A DNA stretch of 34,381 nt from contig NZ_JQBP01000005.1 of assembly GCF_001438705.1 (NCBI RefSeq), positions 1-34,381 on the forward strand, read 5' to 3'. The notes under the pieces were generated by a model. It was not told the DNA's origin. It ran no database searches and was given only the letters and a program-made list of their open reading frames with translations. The DNA comes from Weissella kandleri. Its GTDB lineage: Bacteria > Bacillota > Bacilli > Lactobacillales > Lactobacillaceae. Each line of letters begins with the position of its first letter. Position 1 is the stretch's first letter. This document shows, one piece after another, positions 15,239 through 24,000 of this stretch. Made by a program: the position numbers and the translations under genes.

Positions 15239-15563
15239 TTTCTTTATTCTCCGTGTTTGAACTTAACCACCAATCATTAATGAGATTAATAATCTTTCTA
15301 CGTATAACGACTGCTGATGAACGTTTATTTTGTTGTACTAAATAAGTAATATCTACTGAATAAATCGGATTATCAAATAATGAAGTACTACGTCGTAATG
15401 AGAATAAATAAGTATCTCCGTTAAGATATGCTTGTAAATAAATCCGTTCAGACGATTTGAATTTATAATTACGCCATGAAATTAATTCTGAATTATCTGT
15501 GATATTTTGTTCCAACATTATATGAATGGAAAGTAAATTATCGTTTTCCGAGTACCATGCCAT
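15228..15563 (-). CDS. Unknown 111-residue protein, first gene of operon
   Basis: A perfect TAGGAGG precedes the ATG. Between this site and structured element 3 lie the motif GTCAAAACGAAAT (minus strand, 15618-15606) and a small AAGTAGC/GCTACTT hairpin, either of which could affect translation. The protein alternates beta-like segments (SERIYLQAYLNGDTYLFSLR) and ends polar. Tryptophan-rich for its size (four). Function unknown. Confidence 0.6.
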   Translation of the reverse strand: MAWYSENDNLLSIHIMLEQNITDNSELISWRNYKFKSSERIYLQAYLNGDTYLFSLRRSTSLFDNPIYSVDITYLVQQNKRSSAVVIRRKIINLINDWWLSSNTENKENVI

Positions 15564-15605
15564 ATTTTGCCTCCTAAAGCTAAGTAGCTAAGCTACTTAA
15601 TATAT

Positions 15606-15821
15606 ATTTCGTTTTGACAAGAAATACATTGCAGGATCGGGATACATAACAAGTGCGGCCATGGGCCGTTCATATACACTTGTTATGGGGACTAGAACCA
15701 TTTAGAACTTTAGTTCTTAAGGGTTCTTATCCTGCTATTATTGAATGGGCAAATACGTGTATTAAGTAGTTGAGCGTTAGCGTTGAGATCATTTGACCCC
15801 CCATGAATGGGGGACTGGGGG
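15606..15821 (-). repeat. Structured element 3 (three-way junction, ~215 nt)
   Basis: Motif ATTTCGTTTTGAC (15606-15618), a 12-nt gap, outer stem GCAGGAT (15631-15637) / ATCCTGC (15729-15735). Inside are hairpin A, 11 bp (CATAACAAGTG 15645-15655 / CACTTGTTATG 15677-15687, inner CGGCC/GGCCG), and hairpin B, AGAACC (15694-15699) / GGTTCT (15722-15727) with inner GAAC/GTTC. It ends with CCCCCC (15797-15802), ATGAAT, GGGGG, ACT, GGGGG (to 15821). Compared with elements 1 and 2 the stem sequences are changed on both sides together, so pairing is maintained. It is upstream of the minus-strand operon 15563-14604. Confidence 0.8.
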
Positions 15822-15865
15822 AATAATAGTTTGGTGTAAGAATATTTAAATATGATTTTTAAAAT

Positions 15866-15871
15866 ATTATA
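15866..15871 (-). promoter_or_regulatory. Possible -10 box for the minus-strand operon
   Basis: TATAAT on the minus strand, 45 bp beyond structured element 3; a start here would give a leader of about 295 nt containing the whole element. The -35 is poor, so this is weak. Confidence 0.25.
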
Positions 15872-15904
15872 AATTGCAATATGTATTGAAAGTGGTTAAT
15901 CATC

Positions 15905-15949
15905 AAAAAATCGAAAAAAAAAGGCGGACTTTTAGGTTCGCCTTTTTTT
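15905..15949 (+). terminator. Repeated terminator, copy 1, before transfer operon I
   Basis: A-tract, TCG, a second A-tract (15914-15922), then stem GGCGGAC (15923-15929) / GTTCGCC (15936-15942) with loop TTTTAG and seven T. An almost identical block lies at 28161-28204 before transfer operon II, and its first 18 bases recur at the end of the window. Only 59 bp separate it from the first start codon, and that space is filled by another hairpin, leaving no room for a promoter. It therefore probably acts as a leader attenuator. Confidence 0.85.
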
Positions 15950-15950
15950 A

Positions 15951-15994
15951 TTTGTTATTTTGTTGCCATACCTACGAGGTAACAAAATAACAAA
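15951..15994 (+). promoter_or_regulatory. 17-bp hairpin touching the RBS of transfer operon I
   Basis: TTTGTTATTTTGTTGCC (15951-15967) pairs with 15978-15994 (one G-U), loop of ten. Its right arm shares the A residues of the AAAGGTGG ribosome binding site (15992-15999). It follows directly on the terminator, so the two together form a compact control region (operator, or translational/attenuation switch). Confidence 0.65.
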
Positions 15995-16008
15995 GGTGGT
16001 TTTAAATA

Positions 16009-16275
16009 ATGTCAAATTTAAATAAATCAATGCAGAAGCAATTGAAGAAGAAGCTACAGGTTGATGCACAACAACAGAAAGCAAGAGAAGCTTTTAATCA
16101 AAGTAAACAAGAGGTGGCTAAAGTTACCCAGGAATTAAACGAGGCATTAGGTGAAGAGTTATTAAAACAATTGGGGACGAGTGATTATGAAGCGGCGTTT
16201 AAAGTAATCACTAATATCCAACCAATTCAATCCAATGAATATAACTCTGAGGTGAATGCTGATGGCAAGGCTTAG
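16009..16275 (+). CDS. Small coiled-coil protein, first gene of transfer operon I
   Basis: An 88-residue, K/Q/E-rich helical protein (about 5-50 predicted coiled coil). AAAGGTGG precedes the ATG. Not recognised. The end overlaps the next gene by 14 bases, so expression is coupled to the Toprim/ArdC-like protein. It could be a small chaperone or regulator of that protein, by position only. Confidence 0.6.
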   Translation: MSNLNKSMQKQLKKKLQVDAQQQKAREAFNQSKQEVAKVTQELNEALGEELLKQLGTSDYEAAFKVITNIQPIQSNEYNSEVNADGKA

Positions 16276-18538
16276 TAAGGAAGAGTGGGAAAAATTAAAA
16301 GAGCTGCCCATTATAGGATATTTAGATTATAAAGGTATCGATCACATTGAAGAAACAAAAAATTATCATCGATCCGTTGAACATGATAGTCTTGTATTCA
16401 ATTTAAAGAAGAATACATACTCATGGAATTCACGAAAAACTAGAAATGGTGACCTGGGAAACTTTATTGAAGAGTATGAAGGCGTTACAAAATCTGAAGC
16501 ATTAGCACGGTGGTTGGAATATGCAAAATATTCATCAGGATTAGATTTTGATATAAAAAAGAGATACGCCGTAGCTCCTGATAAATATAAATTTAATTGG
16601 GAAAAAATAAAAAAATCGGATAATTTCGAAGCTGCAAAGACCTACCTAGTTAATGAGCGTAATTTGTCAGAGGGATTTGTTGATCGATTGTTTAAAAGCG
16701 GGACCATCTATTCAGGTTATAAATTTAAAGATCGAAATAGCGGGGCAATACTAAATGCCCCCATATATTTCCCTTGGAAGGATGAGAATGGCAAGGTTGT
16801 CGGAGCTGACCGGCAAGGAACAACTATTAATTTTGAAAAATTTTCTAAACGAGGAACGGAAAAGAAGATTTCAAGAGGTAGTAATACAGAGTACGGATTC
16901 AACCTTAGCTTTGGAACGGGAGCAGATAAGTTAATTGTATTTGAATCACCAATTGATGCGCTTAGTTATATTCAGCAAAATTTAAAAGATTTGGTTAATG
17001 ATAATTCAACTATATTTGCCACCTCTGGTGGAGACTATTCAAAGGTTGGTTTTCAACTACAACGTATGACTGATAATAACGGGAAAGTACCCGATGCATT
17101 AGTTTTAGCCACAGATAATGATCTAGCAGGATTCAACTTAGCTAATCATTTTGATTTTGAATTTGCTAGTCGTGAAATTCCAGTTATGGGTAAGGATTGG
17201 AATGATCAATTAAAAGCTAATGTAACAGGCATTAAGAAGATGACTATGGATGAAAGTGTTCAGCATGCAAAGTCATTAAATGATTTAAAGAAGGCGGAAA
17301 ATGTTGAAGTACCTGATGGTGTGTTAAAGGACGACAATCAAGTTATTAAATCTGTAAGTCGGCCAAAAACATATCAAAGTAGAAAAGAACGCGCCTTGGC
17401 GACTCGCAAAGTTAATGAACAAATTATTAAAGACGCGATGAATAATGTTAAAACAATTCAAAAAGATCCAAAGCAAGTTAAAAAATATTTAGATTTCGTT
17501 GCCAATAATTCAGAATTTTCAACTCGGAACTCATTACTAATGTTTAGTCAATATCCCAACGCTGAAATGATGAAGGGTAACAGAGAATTTAAAGATATGG
17601 GCTTCTATATTCAGAAAGGTGAGAAAGGCTCAAGAATTTTAGGAGCACCGCAAAAAGCGTCATTCTTAGTCATGGAAGATGGGAGTCGTGTTAAACAGAG
17701 CGATGCATCAACAAATCAGCTAAGGCTTGCTTCCGAAGGTAAGTTAAAAGTTTCAGAATTTAAATATTATCCAATCGTTTCTGTTTTTGATGTAAAGCAG
17801 ACGACAGCAGATTCAAAACATATCTCACGGTTATTGAATAACAGGAAAACTAGTCCTAAATTATCTGATTTAACAGAAAGTCAAGCAAATGCTGCTTACG
17901 ATATTTTGGCCAATCAAGCAAATCAAATGGGAATCAAGTTAAATGTTGAAAATAATGCATCGATGTTTAAACAAAGAGATTCAAAAGTAAATGGAGTTTT
18001 TGCAACAAAGAAAAATGATCCATTAGATCAAACTATTTTTATTCGTGAAGGATTATCACCATATGATAAAGTTTCAGCGCTAGCAACAGAATTAGGACAG
18101 GCTTCATTACATAACACTGTTCGTGGAAATGAAGTGGAACAAAATTTACAAATTACCAATAAATATGCAGCTAATATCGAAAATCAAGCCACTCAAACTA
18201 ATTCAGCAGAAAGTTTGAAAACAATGCAGTCAAAAATGGCTAGTTATATTGTGTTAAAACATATTGGGATCGAACCAGATGTACCTATTGAAGACGATTT
18301 GAAGAATTGGAGTGATGTCATGGGAAATGTGAATGATTCAAAAGGAAAGGTTTTGGCTCAAGTTACACAGGCTAGTAAGGTAGTGACTAGAAATTTAGAT
18401 GAAAAGTTGTCTAATTATATGGATGAAAAGCCAGTGATTAAACAACTTTCTAACACAAAACAGAGTATAGAACGCCAAAATAATCAGGTTCTAATGGATG
18501 AATCAAATTCTTCACGTAGTGCTACCGTAAGACGATAG
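16262..18538 (+). CDS. LtrC-like protein: Toprim plus ArdC-type domains
   Basis: A 758-residue protein of the LtrC/primase-like class found in lactococcal and lactobacillar transfer regions. The N-terminal ~100 residues resemble the primase-associated domain but contain no zinc cysteines. A Toprim core follows: VFESPIDA (E228) and LATDNDLAG (D285, D287). Residues ~385-500 match an ArdC-type single-strand DNA-binding domain (FVANNSEFSTRNSLLMFSQY, KGEKGSRILGAP). A zincin-like region follows in which the expected HExxH is replaced by TELGQ (609-613), so peptidase chemistry is unlikely. Family roles are priming or protection of the incoming strand. ATG 16262 is preferred, GAGGTG being seven bases upstream; ATG 16256 is too close. 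Confidence 0.75.
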   Translation: MARLSKEEWEKLKELPIIGYLDYKGIDHIEETKNYHRSVEHDSLVFNLKKNTYSWNSRKTRNGDLGNFIEEYEGVTKSEALARWLEYAKYSSGLDFDIKKRYAVAPDKYKFNWEKIKKSDNFEAAKTYLVNERNLSEGFVDRLFKSGTIYSGYKFKDRNSGAILNAPIYFPWKDENGKVVGADRQGTTINFEKFSKRGTEKKISRGSNTEYGFNLSFGTGADKLIVFESPIDALSYIQQNLKDLVNDNSTIFATSGGDYSKVGFQLQRMTDNNGKVPDALVLATDNDLAGFNLANHFDFEFASREIPVMGKDWNDQLKANVTGIKKMTMDESVQHAKSLNDLKKAENVEVPDGVLKDDNQVIKSVSRPKTYQSRKERALATRKVNEQIIKDAMNNVKTIQKDPKQVKKYLDFVANNSEFSTRNSLLMFSQYPNAEMMKGNREFKDMGFYIQKGEKGSRILGAPQKASFLVMEDGSRVKQSDASTNQLRLASEGKLKVSEFKYYPIVSVFDVKQTTADSKHISRLLNNRKTSPKLSDLTESQANAAYDILANQANQMGIKLNVENNASMFKQRDSKVNGVFATKKNDPLDQTIFIREGLSPYDKVSALATELGQASLHNTVRGNEVEQNLQITNKYAANIENQATQTNSAESLKTMQSKMASYIVLKHIGIEPDVPIEDDLKNWSDVMGNVNDSKGKVLAQVTQASKVVTRNLDEKLSNYMDEKPVIKQLSNTKQSIERQNNQVLMDESNSSRSATVRR

Positions 18539-18555
18539 GGGGAGAGATATTAGGA

Positions 18556-19182
18556 ATGGAAAATCAGGTTGGATATTTCACTGTAACTGTACAAAAGAAG
18601 GGCTTATATAGCATGCAATTTGTCACAAGTAGTGACCATAAAAATTATATTTTTGTAATTGATGCACAAAGTTACTTAGAGTTTTTTCCTGCAGGAGACC
18701 CTATTTTAAATGATGAATACGAAATAACTATGAATCAAAAAAAGGATAGTCGGACTGGGTATGAATTATTGAGTGTGGTTTTAAGAACACAAGATTATGT
18801 ATTTTCAGATGATGTCTCAGAATATGAAGCACTTGAATTAAATGATGAATTGGGAGATAAGAATATGGATTTAATAAAAGCAGGTAAAATGCGTCAACAA
18901 AGATTAGACGCCATTAAAAATGATAATGAATTAATGAATGACTTAAATCGTTTACGTCAAGATGAAGAAAATAGAGTTAAGGAATCGATTGATAATTCCG
19001 TAAAGCAAGGGGCTGAAATGTATCTTGGAAGAACTGAAATAAATACTATTGAAGAGACACCTGAAAAAGAGAATGAGCCCAGCCGAGAAATTACATTGCC
19101 TACTCAAGTTGGTACAGTAAAATCAGATACATCAGTCTTAGATGCGTTTAAAGATGAATATGACGAAGATTTCCCAATGTAG
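18556..19182 (+). CDS. Unknown protein with acidic SSB-like tail
   Basis: A 208-residue protein after a GGGGGAGAG site. The first ~95 residues look beta-rich (GYFTVTVQKKG, NYIFVIDAQSYLEFF, YELLSVVLRTQDYVF), possibly an OB- or PH-like barrel. Then comes a charged helical section (RQQRLDAIKNDNELMNDLNRL) and a disordered acidic tail ending DEYDEDFPM. That tip resembles the DDDIPF-type tip by which SSB proteins recruit partners. No family recognised. It sits between the Toprim protein and the AAA+ ATPase. Confidence 0.6.
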   Translation: MENQVGYFTVTVQKKGLYSMQFVTSSDHKNYIFVIDAQSYLEFFPAGDPILNDEYEITMNQKKDSRTGYELLSVVLRTQDYVFSDDVSEYEALELNDELGDKNMDLIKAGKMRQQRLDAIKNDNELMNDLNRLRQDEENRVKESIDNSVKQGAEMYLGRTEINTIEETPEKENEPSREITLPTQVGTVKSDTSVLDAFKDEYDEDFPM

Positions 19183-19198
19183 TTGGTGGTGAAAGTAA

Positions 19199-21079
19199 AT
19201 GTATATTTCAAAGTTTACAGAGAATTTAAATGAAAAGGTAGCACTCGATATTAACCGCTATAAAGTGATAAATCGAGAAAATATTATCAAACGTATTAGA
19301 GTCATTTTAAATCAAGATGGCCAATCATCAGCGATCTTAGTAGGTGAACCTGGCGTCGGTAAGACAGCAATTATTGAAGGATTAACCACATATATTTTGG
19401 AGTCAAGTAAAAACGACCCATTATTTGGTAAAACTATTTTAAAATTAGATCTTACTAGAATTAATGGTAAATCCGGTGATGCCGATTATGCTTTTCAGTT
19501 TGGCCAATTAATTGAAGAAATAGCAGCAAATCGAGATAAATATATTTTATTTATTGATGAGGCACATCAGATTGTGGGAACTGGAGCATCAGAGGGATCG
19601 ATGCAAGATGTTGGGAACTTATTGAAACCGGCAATAGGACGTGGAGAGATACAAGTTATAGGGGCAACAACCATAGATGAGTACCATCGTTCGATTGAAA
19701 AAGACGGTGCCTTACAACGACGACTTGAGGAAGTAGACGTTCCTGAATTTACTCCTGAAGAGACAATTGATGTTCTTGAAGATACACGTTGGCGATTTAC
19801 TCGAAAGCATAATGTTGATATTAGTGTAGAAATGGTAAATCAGACCGTAGATTTTGCGACAAGATTTATTTCGGATAAATTTTTCCCAGATAAAGCCTTG
19901 GCCCTATTAGCATCAGCTTCATCAACGGCAGAATATAATCAACATACTGAATTACAACCGTCAGATCTGATTGAAGTGGTACATGAAAAATTCAATATTC
20001 CAGTTTCAGTCTTAGCAGAAGGTGTGAGTTCTCGCCTCTTAATGTTAGAAAAAAGACTAAAAAGTCGTGTTATTGGGCAAGATGAAGCAATTGAAACGAT
20101 TGTTAATCGTATTTGGTCGCGTTCAGCAGGGTTAGGTGATATGTCAAAACCAATTTCATTCTTTCTTGCTGGAACAACTGGTGTAGGAAAAACTGAGACG
20201 GCTAAAGCACTTGCAGAAGGAATGTTTGGAAGTGAGAGCAACATGATTCGTCTTGATATGTCTGAGTTTAAAATACCTGAACGTGCAGTTCCAAAATTCA
20301 AAACTATGCTTTCTAGCAAGGTTAAAAATAATCCATATTCAGTATTACTTTTAGATGAAATTGATAAAGCTGATTCAGAGGTTTTGGACATCCTATTGCA
20401 GATTTTAGATGATGGAAGATTGACTGATGACTATGGTCGTCAAATTAATTTCAAAGATTTGATTATTCTTATGACGTCAAATATTAATGCGAACATGGTT
20501 TTAAAACGTGACTCTAAGAGTGAGCAATATCGTATGGATGAAAGACGTTATAAAACGTTTATTGCTGAATTTAAGAATGCGATGCAAACAGCAGGATTCA
20601 GATCTGAATTTATTAGTCGGATTGGAAATATTATTATCTATCATCCATTAATTGGAGACGACATTAAAAAAATTGTCGAAATTAAATTAGATAAATTGAA
20701 CAAACAAGCAAAAAAACAAGGATTTCAAATTTTATATAAAGAAACAGACTTGATCAAGTATATTCCAACTATTGATGAGGGTTATGAATTAGATGGTGAA
20801 GGTCAAAAGATCAAATCAAATTCAATAGTAGAGTTTCTTTTGGATAAAGGTTATGAACTAAGTCAGGGAGTGCGTCCTCTTGATGAAGTTATTAATAGGT
20901 ACGTTGAAACTTATCTATCTAATGCCATTATGACGCAACGTATTACACATAAAGAGAGTGCTAATACATTTTTATTTCGTGCCTTTGGTGAAGGGCCCCA
21001 AAAAGATCGTCCATATGGAGATTGGGAAATTGCTGTATCAAGTATTTTTGAGCCACAACTTATGAAAGGAGGGAACTAA
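19199..21079 (+). CDS. Double AAA+ ATPase, Clp/Hsp100-like, degenerate pore loops
   Basis: A 626-residue protein with two AAA+ modules. D1: GEPGVGKT (49-56), LFIDEAH (118-123), arginine-finger region LQRRLEE. D2: GTTGVGKT (325-332), LLLDEIDKA (384-391), QILDDGRLTD and a sensor-2 region near VRP. Sequence in the core is plainly ClpB/ClpC-like, but the N-domain and middle domain are absent. The D1 KYRGEFE pore loop is replaced by GDADYAF, the D2 GYVGYEEGG segment is missing (IPERAVPKFKTM goes almost straight to KNNPYSV), and no IGF-type ClpP loop is seen. It is therefore unlikely to feed a protease; a remodelling or assembly role in transfer is more likely. Strong GGTGGTGA site; one base from the next gene. 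Confidence 0.8.
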   Translation: MYISKFTENLNEKVALDINRYKVINRENIIKRIRVILNQDGQSSAILVGEPGVGKTAIIEGLTTYILESSKNDPLFGKTILKLDLTRINGKSGDADYAFQFGQLIEEIAANRDKYILFIDEAHQIVGTGASEGSMQDVGNLLKPAIGRGEIQVIGATTIDEYHRSIEKDGALQRRLEEVDVPEFTPEETIDVLEDTRWRFTRKHNVDISVEMVNQTVDFATRFISDKFFPDKALALLASASSTAEYNQHTELQPSDLIEVVHEKFNIPVSVLAEGVSSRLLMLEKRLKSRVIGQDEAIETIVNRIWSRSAGLGDMSKPISFFLAGTTGVGKTETAKALAEGMFGSESNMIRLDMSEFKIPERAVPKFKTMLSSKVKNNPYSVLLLDEIDKADSEVLDILLQILDDGRLTDDYGRQINFKDLIILMTSNINANMVLKRDSKSEQYRMDERRYKTFIAEFKNAMQTAGFRSEFISRIGNIIIYHPLIGDDIKKIVEIKLDKLNKQAKKQGFQILYKETDLIKYIPTIDEGYELDGEGQKIKSNSIVEFLLDKGYELSQGVRPLDEVINRYVETYLSNAIMTQRITHKESANTFLFRAFGEGPQKDRPYGDWEIAVSSIFEPQLMKGGN

Positions 21080-24000
21080 ATGATTAGAAGAAGATATGCA
21101 CAGAGGCGTAATTTGAGGCGAAAAGATTTTGTTAGATTACGTGGTCGTCGATGGTTTAGGTTGATATATTTTTCTATGATGATTATTATTGTAACGATCA
21201 TTGTGTTGTTAATTGGTAATTTAGCAAAACAAATTCAAATCGGGCTAGAAGAAATCGTTACCAAACTTGCCCAAAAAAATGCACATATGGATGTGACAAT
21301 AGATTGGAATGGAATTGTTCATAGTGGATTAATGTCTTTTAAGCCTAAGCCGTTAGTTGGTGAGTTATTAAATACCCCAGTGTGGGATAAGATTTTGATG
21401 TTTGCGATATGGTTATTTGCAATGTGGTCATTAATAATTAAACGTTGGTATAACTGGATTACTCTCTATGCAAATCGGATTAAAAATGCAAATCATTTTG
21501 CAGATTATCGAGAGATTGACTCCATATACACGTTGATCCCTGATCGAAATAAATATTATCCAGGAAAGCCTGGTCAACCTGTTGCACACATGGGTGGACT
21601 AAATTGGCGGATTTTATTACTGCATCCATTACTTTGGACTAGACAACTACTAAAAGCTCCATTGGGATTGAATAAAGAAATTTTTCCAAAATGGTATCAG
21701 GAAATTCGTCCACAATTGATGAAACGTTTCCCAAAATGGTATAAACGTCAATTTAACGTAAAAGGTGGTTTTTCTGGTTTTTATTGGATTGACACAGATG
21801 CAACTCATTCTAAAACCACAGGTGCTACACGGTCAGGAAAAGATCAAATGCGTGGGTATCCATTAATTGATATTGTTCGTCGATCCTTGCAGCCTTGGAA
21901 CATCATTGACACCGACGCCAAAAATGAAGATTTCAAGATGAGTTATAAGGCATTGAGAGAAGCTGGATTCGATGTTATATCTCTAAATATTATGGATGTC
22001 GACCAATCACAGACATTCAACCCTTTCCAATTGGCACTTGATTATGCTATGGATGGTGATTTAGATCATGCAAAAATTGAAGTTTCGAAGGTTGTTCAAA
22101 TTATTGGGTCAGACAGTAATAAAGGTAATAGTGATGTTTGGGATAAGACGGCTGAAGCAACTCAACAATCTGTAATTTTGATTCTATTACTATTATCAAT
22201 TGAGAATAATGACCCTAAATTAGCAACTCCGTCTGGAGTTCCACAATTTATTAATTCATTAAATGAATATTCTGATCAAGATAGTGATGGGCTCACAAAG
22301 TATTTAGAAATGTTGAGAAAGAGAGAGCACACACCACTAATTAATGAAATTCTCTTAACGGCGGGATCGTATTTAGGATCTACTGGGGATACAAAAACTT
22401 CGGTTATGTTTACTTTACAATCTCGATCAATGCTATTTGCCAGTGAGAACGTTGCAAGATTAACTGCAAGTAATTCATTAAATGTAATGGATATGGCTTA
22501 TCCTCGGATGTTAAAGATTAAATTTGATGCAAATTATTCTCAAAGAGTAGCTAAGATACGCTTGTATGATCAATCAGCGCAAAGTGAGGATGATTTTCTT
22601 GAGGAAGATAAGGTGAGAGCAACACGTGCAGGAATTGTTCAATATCCATTTAAAGAAAAATTCCCTGAAAATTGGGCCATAGTAGTGTCATTTGATGATA
22701 AGCAAAATCCTCATAATATACGAGAAGATGAAATTAACATTATCGGTCATAAGGAAAAGAAACGTATACTCGGTGGTCGAATTTTTAAAGACGAATATAC
22801 AAAACAACCTATCCAAAATATTGTGACAGATGAAATTAATCAAAAACTTTTTTATGGTGAAGGTAATGTAAGTTTACGTTATTCTGAGAAGCCACGTGCA
22901 GTCTTTATTATTACACCTCAAGATAATGACAACTACGCAGCTATTGCGACGTTATTCATCAGTCAGGTTTTTTCGGTTACAACGAGTATTGCATCAAATA
23001 TTACTAGACGAAAACTAACTAATCCAATTCTTTATAAGCTTAACGAATTCTCAATGTTCCCACGTATTCCTGGATTTAATAATCTCTTGACACGTGGATT
23101 AACATATGGACATATTGTTGATCTTTATTTACAATCAATTGCTCAATTATCGTTAAAGTATTCAAAAGAAGAAGTTACTGAAATTGATGATAATACGCTT
23201 TCTTGGTACCACGTCTTAACGCCCAACAAGGACACTAATAAAGAAGTATCTGATGCATTGGGTACTATTAAAGTCTTAGAAGAGAGCGTCAACTCACAGG
23301 TTGGGCTAGATCATGATGATCGAGGAAATCGTCAAATGAACCGAGTTGATGTACCGTTGTTAGATCCAGTTGAAATACAAAATTTGGTAAATAATGAAAT
23401 GATTACGTTACCTCTTGCAAAACGTTTAGATGGAAATTATCACAAGATTAAATCAGTTCCAATCTTTGCATCAGGCCCTTATCATTTCCCTAATGCCAGA
23501 GATCTTTTGAAGCATAAATTTTCTTTGGATTATTATACTTCTGATCTTAGGATTGATAGCGCAACGATCCAATTTGATTATAAAAAAGATTTATTCATTG
23601 ATTTCACTCCATACTATTTGAGATTAGAGCAAGAAGTTCAATCAGATGAATTTGGGCCAAATTTCAAAATTAAGAATAAAGTGGAAGATGTTTTAACAGC
23701 TTTAAATGGTGCAATTTCTGATAATTATGAAGAAGAAGATCAAATTGAATCTATGGATGATCAAGTAACGGATTTTAAGCGCAATAGCTCATATACCTTG
23801 ATTAATAGTGAATTTAGTCAAGATGTTCAATTAGCGCATGAAGCACTGATTGAGGCAGCAAAATTAGCTAGTATACCAACTGATAATTCTTCCTGGGGCA
23901 GCGTCTTCAATGGTGGATATATGTTGAATAATCCTACGATTAAAGATATTAATAATGATCTAATGCTAACTTGGAAAGCAATTTGGGGAGTTGATCAGGT

